Source of the DNA: Pedobacter yonginensis
Lineage (GTDB): Bacteria > Bacteroidota > Bacteroidia > Sphingobacteriales > Sphingobacteriaceae
Assembly: GCF_003173595.1 (NCBI RefSeq)
Contig: NZ_QGNZ01000002.1
Location: 992,001 to 1,056,000 of the forward strand
Length of the DNA stretch: 64,000 bases
Direction: 5' to 3'
This document shows, in pieces, positions 25,854 through 35,429 of the stretch. Every line of letters starts with the position of its first letter. Within the stretch, counting starts at the first letter, position 1. A program made the translations under genes and the position numbers. The notes below the pieces were generated by a model. That model was not told where the DNA came from, made no database searches, and saw only the letters and a list, made by a program, of their open reading frames with translations.

Positions 25854-26897
25854 ATGGAAAATCAAGACGTAAAGATTTCGAAAAAGAAACCAATTTTTCC
25901 GGTTACACCAGCCTTGCAAAAGTATTTGCGCAGCTATCAGCGTGAAGCGAAATTGCCCATCAAGTACAACGATTTGATGCAGTTTAATGAAGCTTTCCCT
26001 CTGATGGATAAGTTTGGTAAAGATTCGCTGTGGGAAGGGCCAATTTATGCTCAAGATTTGATCGAAAAGCTACATAATGGGCTGAAAGAGATTTATGCCA
26101 ACCTAAAAGCATCAGGCAATCTCCGTATTGTGGAGCATAAATACATCGATAAGATTGAATATTGCACTTTCGGCAATACTCATCCTTTCAGAATTAGAAT
26201 TGTAAACCGCTTGAATGATGTTTATGATTATTTCTACATTAAAAAGGCAGATGCCTCTAGGATTTATGGTTTAGAATTGGAGGAAATTTTATCGCCCAAT
26301 CAGGTAAACTATTTGGTTGATGGGGACACATTGGTTGAGGAACATATTGCTGGAATCCCTGGCGATGTTTTTACCAAGGGGCAACTTTATACGCCTGAAT
26401 TTAACCCCACCAGAATTGCTAAGGAATTTGTGAAGTTTAACGAGCGCTGTTTGATTATGCTTTTGGGCGATATGAGGGCTTATAATTTCGTAGTTCAGAT
26501 CACGCCAGATTTTGATGATATTCAGTTCAGAATCAGGGCGATTGATTTCGATCAGCAGTTTTACGAAGGAAATTTGAAAGTTTATTTACCTCAGTTTTTT
26601 AAAGAAAATTTGCCTTATGTAAAAATGAGTATGGAGCAACTTACCGAAAAAACAGTGCTTCAATATCAGCAGGAAGAAAGATCATCAATTGTGCATCGGG
26701 TTAGAAGCGAGCGCCACCGATTAACGGATTTACGCGATGTTTCTAATAAGGAAGCCTTAACAACGCCTGCAAACATTGCTTTGCTTAAACAAAGTATGGC
26801 TGATTATTTTAAAGATCCACATTACCTAAGCTGCACTACAATGACCGATATTATCGAATTGAACATCAAAAATATCATTCGGCAGGTAAAACTTTAA
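25854..26897 (+). CDS. Uncharacterised protein with protein-kinase-like motifs
   Basis: 347 residues, soluble. I recognise no named family, but motifs follow the order of the protein-kinase-like fold: YFYIKKAD (Lys130/131, ATP lysine), GLELEEIL (Glu141-144, helix C), VEEHIAG (161-167, hinge), LLGDMRAYNF (Asp206 and Asn211, the Asp plus five spacing of the catalytic loop) and RAIDFDQQF (Asp231, metal binding). The N-terminal 100 residues and the region after 240 have no known match. It may be a small-molecule or atypical kinase. It stands alone with a terminator behind it. Confidence 0.6.
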   Translation: MENQDVKISKKKPIFPVTPALQKYLRSYQREAKLPIKYNDLMQFNEAFPLMDKFGKDSLWEGPIYAQDLIEKLHNGLKEIYANLKASGNLRIVEHKYIDKIEYCTFGNTHPFRIRIVNRLNDVYDYFYIKKADASRIYGLELEEILSPNQVNYLVDGDTLVEEHIAGIPGDVFTKGQLYTPEFNPTRIAKEFVKFNERCLIMLLGDMRAYNFVVQITPDFDDIQFRIRAIDFDQQFYEGNLKVYLPQFFKENLPYVKMSMEQLTEKTVLQYQQEERSSIVHRVRSERHRLTDLRDVSNKEALTTPANIALLKQSMADYFKDPHYLSCTTMTDIIELNIKNIIRQVKL

Positions 26898-26900
26898 ACA

Positions 26901-26930
26901 AAAAACGGCTGACCAAAGTCAACCGTTTTC
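26901..26930. terminator. Terminator between convergent genes
   Basis: Arms AACGGCTGAC (26904-26913) and GTCAACCGTT (26918-26927), one mismatch, with A-rich left and T-rich right flank, so it can end transcripts from both sides. Confidence 0.75.
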
Positions 26931-26959
26931 GAGTGATTTAGAAAGAGCGTTCAAAGCTT

Positions 26960-27520
26960 TTAGGCGTGTTGTCCTTCGTGAACACCTTCTGCAAATTCTT
27001 CAACAATTTTATCGTTAAAAGCAGGCAAATCTTCTGGAGTTCTGCTGGTTACCAAACCTTGATCTACTACAACTTCCTCATCAGACCAATCTGCTCCTGC
27101 ATTAATTAAATCTTGCGAAATGTTTTTTACGGATGTCATTTTTCTACCCTTAACCACATCGGCATTAATCAGCGTTTGCGGACCATGGCAAATTGCCGCA
27201 ACTGGTTTACCCGCTTCAAAGAATGCTTTCACAAAGTTCAAGGCATTTTCTTTAACTCTTAACTGATCTGGGTTGATAACGCCCCCCGGTAACAGCAAGC
27301 CATGATAATCTTCGGCACTTACTTCATCAATGGTTTTATCTACATCCACTTCTATCGACCAATGATCTTGATCCCAAGCTTTTATTTTTCCGCTTTTAGA
27401 TGAGATCACATGAACGGTGGCCCCTTCTTCTTTTAGCCTTTTTACTGGTTCTGTTAATTCAACTTCTTCAAATCCGCTCTCTGAAAGTACAGCTATTGTG
27501 CGGTTACTTAATTGTCCCAT
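26960..27520 (-). CDS. DJ-1/PfpI family protein
   Basis: 186 residues. Nucleophile elbow AAICHGPQTL with Cys111-His112, and Glu18 or Glu19 in SGFEEVE at the usual acid position. Lengths and LLLPGGVINPDQLR fit the YraA/YhbO/PfpI group, whose members act as chaperones, deglycases or stress proteases depending on report; biochemical function here is undetermined. Single gene facing the kinase-like gene across a terminator. Confidence 0.93.
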   Translation of the reverse strand: MGQLSNRTIAVLSESGFEEVELTEPVKRLKEEGATVHVISSKSGKIKAWDQDHWSIEVDVDKTIDEVSAEDYHGLLLPGGVINPDQLRVKENALNFVKAFFEAGKPVAAICHGPQTLINADVVKGRKMTSVKNISQDLINAGADWSDEEVVVDQGLVTSRTPEDLPAFNDKIVEEFAEGVHEGQHA

Positions 27521-27647
27521 AACTTAGTTTTTAAATAGGTGATATATATTTAAAGACAGTTTGAGAAAATTATTGTTTTTAAAACTTTAGATTTCTGCCT
27601 GCGGGTTTTGTTTGGGCGCGATTTAAGCGGAAAGGAAGGGGACAAAA

Positions 27648-28394
27648 CTAATCGTTAGTTTTTCGATGCCTCAAAAAATAGGTGACCAAATGGCCGGCAA
27701 TTATGATGTGATTAAGCATATTGGGAATTAAGCCATAGTAATGACTAAGAATTTTGAAGCGTTCTTTTAAACTCTCGAGGTGTTTTTTCTTACTTATACC
27801 GCCTACTAAATATTTGGCTACATAGCGATGAACATTTACAATACTAGATGATTTTTTTGCTGCTCTTAAAATCCAATCAATGTCTGAGCTGTACTTGTAT
27901 TTTAAATCGTATGGGCTTGCAATGCTTCTGCGAACGTAAATCGCCTGATGGCTAATGCTCATCCCATATTTGAAACTTTTCCAATCAAAAACTTCTGGGG
28001 CTTCGTGTCTTCTGCGCCCTTGGCTTTCCCATTTATCGTTAAACATTTCGGTTTCGCCGTAATAAATATCTGCCCCTGGAGAAGATTCGAAAACATCCTC
28101 AACGGTATGCTCATCATAAATTTCATCACCAGAATTCATAAACAAAATGTAATCGCCCTTGGCCATTGCTAAGCCTTTATTCATGGCGTGATAGATGCCT
28201 TGATCGGGTTCTGAAATAACTTTTGAGATTTGATTTTTATACCGGTTAATTACCTCAAGCGTGCCATCGGTTGAGGCGCCATCAATTACTAGGTACTCAA
28301 TGTCTTTAAAAGTTTGATGAATTACTGAATTTATGGTTCGTTCAATATCTCGAACGTTGTTGTACACAATGGTAATTACGGTTAATTTGGGCAA
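27648..28394 (-). CDS. GT2 family glycosyltransferase
   Basis: 248 residues. Starts directly with the GT-A fold: PKLTVITIVYNN, then YLVIDGASTDGT and a late DxD-like GDYILFMNSGDE. No in-frame ATG occurs upstream before a stop, so the start is probably the TTG at 28394. It likely adds a sugar to a surface glycan or lipid-linked intermediate. Downstream of the GT4 gene by 88 bp on the same strand. Confidence 0.85.
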   Translation of the reverse strand: MPKLTVITIVYNNVRDIERTINSVIHQTFKDIEYLVIDGASTDGTLEVINRYKNQISKVISEPDQGIYHAMNKGLAMAKGDYILFMNSGDEIYDEHTVEDVFESSPGADIYYGETEMFNDKWESQGRRRHEAPEVFDWKSFKYGMSISHQAIYVRRSIASPYDLKYKYSSDIDWILRAAKKSSSIVNVHRYVAKYLVGGISKKKHLESLKERFKILSHYYGLIPNMLNHIIIAGHLVTYFLRHRKTND

Positions 28395-28482
28395 GGCTAG
28401 CGGGTTTTGGGTTGCAGTAAATTTAACAAAGATTGCTCGATATTTATTCTGAATTTAAGAAAATTAGATTTTGCAAACACAA

Positions 28483-29763
28483 TTACTTGGGTTGTAAATC
28501 CATCAATGTTTCATATAAATTTAGATGCTGCTCTGCAATTACCTTTTCCGAAAAATGATTAAGAATGGTTAACCGTGCTTCTTTTTGAATTTCATCTTTG
28601 TTGGGTCTGTGGTATAGCCACTCTATGCCATTAGCTAAATCTTCGGCATTTTGATATGCTGCCAAATACCCATTTTGCATGTGCTTTACCATATCTGGTA
28701 TTCCACCTGTTGTGAAAGCAATTACTGGCGTTGCACAGGCCAGGCTTTCCATTACGGTGTTGGGTAAATTATCTTCTAACGAGGGGGTTATGAAGGCATC
28801 GGCGGCTGAATAACATTTTGCCAAATGTTCATCTTTATTTATGGTGCCCAAGAAAGTTGTTTTAAAGGGGAAGCTAGGCATCTCTGCATTTTCTTTATTG
28901 CCGAAAATAACCAGCTCAATATTTTCCTTTACAATTCCACTTCTTCTGGATAAGATTTGTAGGGCTTCAATTAAATAGGGCGTTCCTTTATGTTTATCGT
29001 TTTTGGAGGGCATGAAACCACTCATTAAAACAAATTTATCCGGATTTATTTTTAAAATTTTTTTAGCCTCTCCCTTAACATATGGCTTAAAAATTTGGGT
29101 TTCTATTGTGTTTGGAATTACAGTTGCCTTTCTCGTACCCAATAAACTGCTAAACTTTACGGAGTTGGCCATCCATTTACTTGGCGCTACAATATGAAAG
29201 TTTAAAGCGGTGTAAGCCTTTTGTTTTCGTAGCCAGGTTTTGTGTGATACATCATCGTTGCCGCTGATTTTTAAAATTGGGCAGTTGCCACATTGATGGT
29301 GAAATTTTTCGCAGCCGTAACGTACATGGCAACCACCTGTAAAGGCATTGCTATCGTGAAAGGTCCAAACAATGGGTTTTTCAAGCTCATCTAGTTCTGC
29401 TAAAAACTTAGGGGTTAAAAAGCCGTGGTTAATCCAATGCAAATGAATAATGTCGGCACGCTTAACTTCTGGGTGGTTTTTAATTGATTTGCCAAACCAC
29501 TGTAAACTGAAAGGCGTTTTAACGGATTTGCTAAGCCATTTTGCAAAGTAACGTTCTGATAAAATATTATACACCGCCTTGGCTTTCTGAAGTGGCGATT
29601 TGCTGAATGTATCTATTTTCGGATTCTGACCGAATTTGTAATACACCAAAACTTTAGAATCTACGCCACTCGCATTTAAGGCATCGCTCAAGCGCAAGCA
29701 AGCCCTTCCGGCGCCGCCGTTTCCATCGTAAGTATTTAGGTGTAAAACTTTCAAATCGATCAA
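28483..29763 (-). CDS. GT4 family glycosyltransferase
   Basis: 426 residues. N-terminal Rossmann domain LKVLHLNTYDGNGGAGRACLR, C-terminal nucleotide-sugar site with SLEDNLPNTVMESLACATPV, the ExF-type segment of GT4. No ATG at the start; candidates are TTG at 29763 and TTG at 29754. A TATTTTTG -7 octamer (29761-29768) overlaps the first, which favours the second. Likely acts with the GT2 gene downstream on the same glycan. Confidence 0.82.
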   Translation of the reverse strand: MIDLKVLHLNTYDGNGGAGRACLRLSDALNASGVDSKVLVYYKFGQNPKIDTFSKSPLQKAKAVYNILSERYFAKWLSKSVKTPFSLQWFGKSIKNHPEVKRADIIHLHWINHGFLTPKFLAELDELEKPIVWTFHDSNAFTGGCHVRYGCEKFHHQCGNCPILKISGNDDVSHKTWLRKQKAYTALNFHIVAPSKWMANSVKFSSLLGTRKATVIPNTIETQIFKPYVKGEAKKILKINPDKFVLMSGFMPSKNDKHKGTPYLIEALQILSRRSGIVKENIELVIFGNKENAEMPSFPFKTTFLGTINKDEHLAKCYSAADAFITPSLEDNLPNTVMESLACATPVIAFTTGGIPDMVKHMQNGYLAAYQNAEDLANGIEWLYHRPNKDEIQKEARLTILNHFSEKVIAEQHLNLYETLMDLQPK

Positions 29764-29768
29764 AAATA
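29761..29768 (-). promoter_or_regulatory. -7 element TATTTTTG overlapping GT4 start
   Basis: Exact TAnnTTTG on the minus strand lying across the first candidate start codon of the GT4 gene. Confidence 0.3.
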
Positions 29769-29836
29769 CATTAATTGTTTACGATTATAAAAACTGTTGC
29801 GTATTTTCATGCATCCAAAGCCAAACAAACTAAATC

Positions 29837-32800
29837 ATGATCAAAATCATCCTAAAAACGCTCATGGCAGGCGCCCTGTTATTGCCTTTTGGTGCATTAG
29901 CACAAAATCAAACGTACTTCACCGCTTATCCTGCTTTAACGCCAGATGCCCAAACAATAGTATTCAGTTACGACGGTGATATTTGGAAGGTTGCAGTAAA
30001 TGGGGGGCAAGCCTCTCGAATTACGGCAATGCCCGGCGAGGAAATTAACCCTAAAATCTCGCCAGATGGAAAATGGATGGCTTTTTCTTCCAATCAATTT
30101 GGCAATTATGATGTTTATGTAATGCCTGTTGCTGGAGGCGACATTAAGCAACTCACTTTTAACGATGCATCAGATGAAGTGGACAACTGGAGTTTAGATT
30201 CCAAAACAATCTACTTTACCTCCGGGCGTTTCAACTCTTTTTCGAGCTATAGGGTGGGCGTAAATGGTGGTACCGCAATTCGCCTTTTCGAAAACTATTT
30301 TAACACCACACATCATATTGCAGAGGCACCAACTGGCGAATTGTTTTTTAGCGATACTTGGGAAAGCATGCGTTTCGCCAATCGAAAACATTACAAAGGG
30401 GCTTACAATCCAGATATTCAATCCTATAACCCCAAAACAAAAACCTACAAACAATACACCAATTACATTGGTAAAGATTTTTGGACTAGTGTTGATGCGA
30501 AAGGTCAAATTTATTTCGTTTCTGATGAAGGTAATGAAGAATACAATCTGTACACATTTATCAATGGTGAAAAAACTGCCTTAACAAAGTTTGATACCTC
30601 AATAAAACGCCCATTTGTTTCTGCCAATGGAAAAACTGTGGTATTTGAAAAAGATTATCAGCTTTATACCTACGATGTGGCTAGCAGAAAAACCGAGAAG
30701 GTAAACATCAGCGCATCCCGTAACCAAGTTTTGACTAAAGAACAGGAGTATGATGTGCGCGGAAACATCTCTGCTTTTGATGCTTCTCCAGATGCTAAGA
30801 AAATCGCTTTTATATCAAGAGGGGAATTGTTTGTAAGTGATGCTGATGGGAAATTTATTCGTAAAATAACCAATAGTGGTGAACGAGCTTTACAGTGCAA
30901 ATGGCTGGCCGACAATAAAACCATATTATTTAGCCAAACTGCCAACGGCTATCAAAACTGGTTTACGTTAACGGGCGATGGGAAAGGAACGCCAAAACAA
31001 ATCACCAAAGACAAAGCGAATAACCGAGATCTTACTTTAAACAAGGCCAGAACTTTAGCGGTGTATTTAAGTGGGCGAAATGAATTGAGACTGTTGGATT
31101 TAAAAACCATGGAGAGTAAAACCATCGTAAAGGATGAGTTTTGGGCGATTCAGAATTCTACACCAAGTTTTTCGCCAAACGACCAATATGTGTTATTTAC
31201 TGCTTTTAGAAATTTTGAGCAGGACATCTTGGTACACGAAATTAAAACGAACAAAACCATCAACTTAACCAATACAGGAGTTACCGAAACGAGTCCAGCT
31301 TGGTCGCCTGATGGAAAATACATTTTCTTTACCAGTTCAAGAACGGAGCCTTTTTATCCATCGGGCGGCGACCATGTACACATTTATCGCATGGCTTTAA
31401 ATAACTATGATAGCCCTTTCCGTTTTGATAAATTTGACGAACTTTTTAAAGAGGAAAAGCCAGAGCCAAAAGATGTTAAGCCAGGGGTATCAGACGTGAA
31501 AAGCAAAAAGCCTATTGATACCGCTAAGAAAAAAGCTGATGCGAAACCAACGCCAAAACCAGCATCGATAATCACCGTTAACACACAGAACATTTTAGAT
31601 CGGGTGGAATTGGTAAGTTCCGATTTCGGGAATCAGTATGGAACAGATGTTTTTGCTAAGGGAGATAAAACCTATGTTTTTTACACCTCCAACCAAGATG
31701 GGGGGAAGCCAAGTTTATTCAGAACAACCATCGAGCCTTTTGAAGCGAACAAAACCGAAAAGGTAGGCGATGGCGGAGATTATTCAATTATTCAAGTTGG
31801 AGATAAATTTTTTACCTTGATTGGAGGGGTAATTAATAAATATAATCTGGAAGGAAATAAGCAAGATAAAATTGATCATGGATATAAATTCGCAAGAAAT
31901 TTAAATGCCGAATTTAACCAGATGTTTTACGAAACCTGGGTTGGCTTAGATGAGAACTTCTATGATGAAAACTTCCATGGTGTGGATTGGGAGAAAATGA
32001 AAACTCGTTATGCGGCTTATTTGCCTTACGTAAATAATCGGAGTGATTTACGAATTTTATTGAATGATATGCTGGGCGAGTTAAACTCTTCGCACATGGG
32101 CTTTAACAGTTTCGGAGCAGAGGAGCGTAAAAATCTAAACTATATTACCAACCAAACTGGTATTATGTTCGATAACGAAAACCCACTGAAGGTAGAGCGA
32201 ATTGTAGCGAGAAGTAATGCAGCCTTTTCAAGCATAAATATTTTGCCAGGGGATATTTTAACAAAAGTGAATGGCACAGTGGTGGACGAAAAAATGGACC
32301 GGGATTATTACTTCAGTAAACCATCGCTCGATAAAGAAATGAGTTTAAGCTTTATGCGCAATGGCAAAGAAATTTCAGTTAATGTACACCCCGAAAGTTC
32401 TGGTTTGCTGAGAAATAATTTGTATGATGAGTGGATTGCTAAGAATCGCCAAAATGTAGATAAATGGGGAAATAACCGAATTGCTTATTCCTACATGAAA
32501 AACATGGGTACTAGTGAACTTGAGCGCTTTTTGTTGGATATGGTTGAGCAAGAGGAAAACAAGGATGCCATCATTTTAGATTTGCGCTACAATACAGGTG
32601 GAAATGTGCATGACGAGGTTTTGAAATTCCTCTCCCAAAAACCTTATTTGAAATGGAAATATCGGGGTGGTAAAATGGCTCCTCAAAGTAATTTCGGGCC
32701 AGCGGTAAAACCGATTGTTTTATTAGTGAACGAACAATCGTTAAGTGATGCTGAAATGACGGCAGCCGGATTTAAACAATTGAAGCTTGGCAAAATTGTA

Positions 32801-33028
32801 GGAACGGAAACCTATCGTTGGATCATTTTTACCTCGGCAAAGGGTTTGGTAGATGGCTCATCATACCGCTTACCATCTTGGGGATGTTATACCATGGATG
32901 GCAAAAATATTGAGAAAGAAGGGGTTACGCCTGATATTTTTGTGAAAAACACTTTCGTGGATCGTTTGACCGACAAAGACCCGCAATTGGAAAAAGCTGT
33001 GGCAGAAATTTTGAAGGATTTGAAATAG
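29837..33028 (+). CDS. Tricorn-type S41 protease with beta-propeller
   Basis: 1063 residues, signal peptide 1-22. Residues 25-540 carry PD40/TolB-type propeller repeats (ISPDGKWMAF, WSPDGKYIFF). A lysine/proline-rich linker follows at 540-585. The C-terminal half has tricorn core, PDZ (about 795-850) and S41 catalytic domain; likely His753 (LNSSHMGF) and Ser970 (SLSDAEM). Bacteroidetes encode many such exported proteases; the substrate is not known, probably peptides entering the central pore. Transcribed away from the GT4 gene. The first 74 bp upstream hold no strong -7 match. Confidence 0.93.
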   Translation: MIKIILKTLMAGALLLPFGALAQNQTYFTAYPALTPDAQTIVFSYDGDIWKVAVNGGQASRITAMPGEEINPKISPDGKWMAFSSNQFGNYDVYVMPVAGGDIKQLTFNDASDEVDNWSLDSKTIYFTSGRFNSFSSYRVGVNGGTAIRLFENYFNTTHHIAEAPTGELFFSDTWESMRFANRKHYKGAYNPDIQSYNPKTKTYKQYTNYIGKDFWTSVDAKGQIYFVSDEGNEEYNLYTFINGEKTALTKFDTSIKRPFVSANGKTVVFEKDYQLYTYDVASRKTEKVNISASRNQVLTKEQEYDVRGNISAFDASPDAKKIAFISRGELFVSDADGKFIRKITNSGERALQCKWLADNKTILFSQTANGYQNWFTLTGDGKGTPKQITKDKANNRDLTLNKARTLAVYLSGRNELRLLDLKTMESKTIVKDEFWAIQNSTPSFSPNDQYVLFTAFRNFEQDILVHEIKTNKTINLTNTGVTETSPAWSPDGKYIFFTSSRTEPFYPSGGDHVHIYRMALNNYDSPFRFDKFDELFKEEKPEPKDVKPGVSDVKSKKPIDTAKKKADAKPTPKPASIITVNTQNILDRVELVSSDFGNQYGTDVFAKGDKTYVFYTSNQDGGKPSLFRTTIEPFEANKTEKVGDGGDYSIIQVGDKFFTLIGGVINKYNLEGNKQDKIDHGYKFARNLNAEFNQMFYETWVGLDENFYDENFHGVDWEKMKTRYAAYLPYVNNRSDLRILLNDMLGELNSSHMGFNSFGAEERKNLNYITNQTGIMFDNENPLKVERIVARSNAAFSSINILPGDILTKVNGTVVDEKMDRDYYFSKPSLDKEMSLSFMRNGKEISVNVHPESSGLLRNNLYDEWIAKNRQNVDKWGNNRIAYSYMKNMGTSELERFLLDMVEQEENKDAIILDLRYNTGGNVHDEVLKFLSQKPYLKWKYRGGKMAPQSNFGPAVKPIVLLVNEQSLSDAEMTAAGFKQLKLGKIVGTETYRWIIFTSAKGLVDGSSYRLPSWGCYTMDGKNIEKEGVTPDIFVKNTFVDRLTDKDPQLEKAVAEILKDLK

Positions 33029-33132
33029 AAGTTTTGAATTTGGGCTTGGTAAGGAGATTGGTAAATTTAAACGATAACTATTTCTCCATTCTGCGCTTTT
33101 TCCGTTTCTTTGGGATTGAATTATTTTAATAC

Positions 33133-33879
33133 ATGGCAAATTTATTAACAGATAGAGCTTTTTGGGTAAATTATTGGGAGCGTAAAAAAGGACTTGCTGT
33201 TGAGTTGCCATCGGATTACGTTTTTCATCGCCAATTGGCTGAGGTTATTAAAAGAGGTGATGTGAAATCGGCTATCGAACTTGGTGGCTTCCCAGGTTAT
33301 TATGCGGTTTTTTTAAAGAAATATTTCAAACTTGATGTTACGCTGCTAGATTACTTTGTACATCCACCTGTGGTAAATGAACTTCTTCAAAAGAACGGTT
33401 TAACTGAAAAGGATATTCACATCATCGAAACAGATTTATTCAATTACACACCAGAAAAGCAGTATGATTTGGTACTTAGTTGCGGTTTAATTGAGCATTT
33501 TAACGATACCGAAGATATTATTAAGCGCCATATTGAGTTTGTAAAACCAAACGGTACGCTCTTTATTACACTCCCAAATTTTAAAGCCGTTAATGGCTGG
33601 TTTCAAAAAAACTTCGATAGAGAAAATTACGATAAACACAATATCAATAGCATGGATCCCGCTTTACTGAGATCCATTTGCGAGAAAGCAGGGCTAAAAG
33701 ACATTAAGGCTGGTTATTTCGGGCATTTTAGTGTTTGGTTGGAAGACGAGAATCAAAAACCAGCAGGACTGCGGTTGTTTAAAAAATTGGTTTGGTTGGC
33801 TGGAAAGATTTTTACAAAAATTATTCCCATAGAGAGTAAAAATTTATCTCCTTATATTATCTTAGAGGCTTCAAAATAA
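33133..33879 (+). CDS. Class I SAM-dependent methyltransferase
   Basis: 248 residues. SAM-binding motif I is SAIELGGFPGYYAVF (about 50-64), with GGF in place of the usual GxGxG; motif III-like YDLVLSCGLIEHF (about 116-128). The C-terminal part resembles Methyltransf_11/25-type enzymes. Substrate unknown. Ends 9 bp before the rhomboid gene, so the pair is probably one transcript. Confidence 0.8.
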   Translation: MANLLTDRAFWVNYWERKKGLAVELPSDYVFHRQLAEVIKRGDVKSAIELGGFPGYYAVFLKKYFKLDVTLLDYFVHPPVVNELLQKNGLTEKDIHIIETDLFNYTPEKQYDLVLSCGLIEHFNDTEDIIKRHIEFVKPNGTLFITLPNFKAVNGWFQKNFDRENYDKHNINSMDPALLRSICEKAGLKDIKAGYFGHFSVWLEDENQKPAGLRLFKKLVWLAGKIFTKIIPIESKNLSPYIILEASK

Positions 33880-33888
33880 TAGCACTCT

Positions 33889-35412
33889 ATGTCAATAAGT
33901 TGGGGGTATTCGCCCAAAATTGAAAAATATATCCCCTTGGCCGATTTTCCGGCAGATAAGTATTTGATAATTGCCCAACAGGCAATCGAAAATTTAGGAT
34001 GGAATTTAAGTCACATTTCAGAAACCGGAATCATTGCCTACACTTCTGTATCCTTCCAATCATATAGTGAAGAAATTTCCATAAGAATACATGGTAATTT
34101 TGCTGTATTTAAGAGTGAATGTGTCGGCATCCAGATGTTTTTTAACGATTACGGGAAAAATGATGTTAACCTAGATCTTTTTTTTCACGAATTTGAATAC
34201 ATTCAATATCACCTTAAAGATATTTGGGACGAAAAATTATTGCATTTTCATCAACTTATTGCAAATCAAGATGATACCTATTTTGAAAAGGCTCCTTTGA
34301 CAGCAAAGAACAGGATAAAAAATTTCCTGTATTTATTCTTACCACAAAAGGGCTATTTGGTAACTCCGATCTTGATATGGCTGAATGCTTTTTATTTTAT
34401 CTTTTCGATTCTATTTATCGCAATAGTATTTGAAAATCGATCAGATCAAAGCCTTATAAGTGAGGTAATTACCAATGCATACCTAAATCTTGGTTCCAAT
34501 AGCAGAGAATTGGTTTTGGAGGGTCAATATTGGAGACTCATTACCCACCAATTTATTCATTTAAGCATATCGCATGTGTTTTTTAATATGTATGCATTAG
34601 TGTATATCGGGCTTATGGTAGAGCATAAATTGGGTTCTAAAAATTTCATATTGCTTTACATTCTAAGTGGAGTTTGTGGAGGCTTACTGAGCTTGATGTT
34701 TCACCCAATAGGTATAATGGCGGGCGCTTCGGGCGCGATCATGGGTCTTTTCGGTGCCTTTCTGGCAATGGTTTTGAGCAATGCTTTTGAAAGAAGTGCA
34801 AACAAAGCTTTATTGTTAAGCACTATATTGGTAACAGCTATTATGCTTTTAAATGGGTTTGTTGGCGAAAGGGTAGATAATAGTGCACATCTTGGTGGAT
34901 TGATTTCTGGGTTTACCTTAGGTTATCTATTGTTTAACGAAACCATACTCAATAAACACTGGACGTTAAAACTGCGGTACACATCTGTTGCGGTAATTAC
35001 GTTGATGGTTGCCGGACTAATACTATGGTTTACACCAAATTATCAAATAAGAAGGTTTAACGAACTTCAGTTCGCCTTCGAACAGAATAGCTTCGATTTT
35101 AATAAGGTGTATAATATCCCATATGACCTTTCTAAAGAAGAGAAAGTTCTATACATCAAAAAATATGGAATTAAAATTTGGCAAAAAAATAAAGTAATTG
35201 TAAACGAAATGCGCAAGTTGAATTTACCAGCCAAAGAAAATTACCGAAGAGATTTTGATGATAAAATCGCCAACCGAGCATCTAAAATCGCCTTACTTTT
35301 GTACAAAGAATACGTTGAAGATACAACCCGTTACCGCAATGAAATGGAACAGTTAACCGATGAAATTAATACCATTAGGTTAGAAGCTGGTTCGAGTGAA
35401 TACAAGTGGTGA
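33889..35412 (+). CDS. Rhomboid family intramembrane serine protease
   Basis: 507 residues. The core is six-span rhomboid: WRLITHQFIHLSISHVFFN, catalytic Ser in GASGAIMGLFG (about residue 280), and His in NSAHLGGLISG (about 333). About 155 residues precede the first span, a domain I do not recognise, and about 120 charged residues follow the last. The enzyme cleaves membrane helices. Linked to the methyltransferase by a 9-bp gap. Convergent with the next glycosyltransferase gene, 17 bp away. Confidence 0.9.
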   Translation: MSISWGYSPKIEKYIPLADFPADKYLIIAQQAIENLGWNLSHISETGIIAYTSVSFQSYSEEISIRIHGNFAVFKSECVGIQMFFNDYGKNDVNLDLFFHEFEYIQYHLKDIWDEKLLHFHQLIANQDDTYFEKAPLTAKNRIKNFLYLFLPQKGYLVTPILIWLNAFYFIFSILFIAIVFENRSDQSLISEVITNAYLNLGSNSRELVLEGQYWRLITHQFIHLSISHVFFNMYALVYIGLMVEHKLGSKNFILLYILSGVCGGLLSLMFHPIGIMAGASGAIMGLFGAFLAMVLSNAFERSANKALLLSTILVTAIMLLNGFVGERVDNSAHLGGLISGFTLGYLLFNETILNKHWTLKLRYTSVAVITLMVAGLILWFTPNYQIRRFNELQFAFEQNSFDFNKVYNIPYDLSKEEKVLYIKKYGIKIWQKNKVIVNEMRKLNLPAKENYRRDFDDKIANRASKIALLLYKEYVEDTTRYRNEMEQLTDEINTIRLEAGSSEYKW

Positions 35413-35429
35413 GGCTAAGGTTTGAACAG

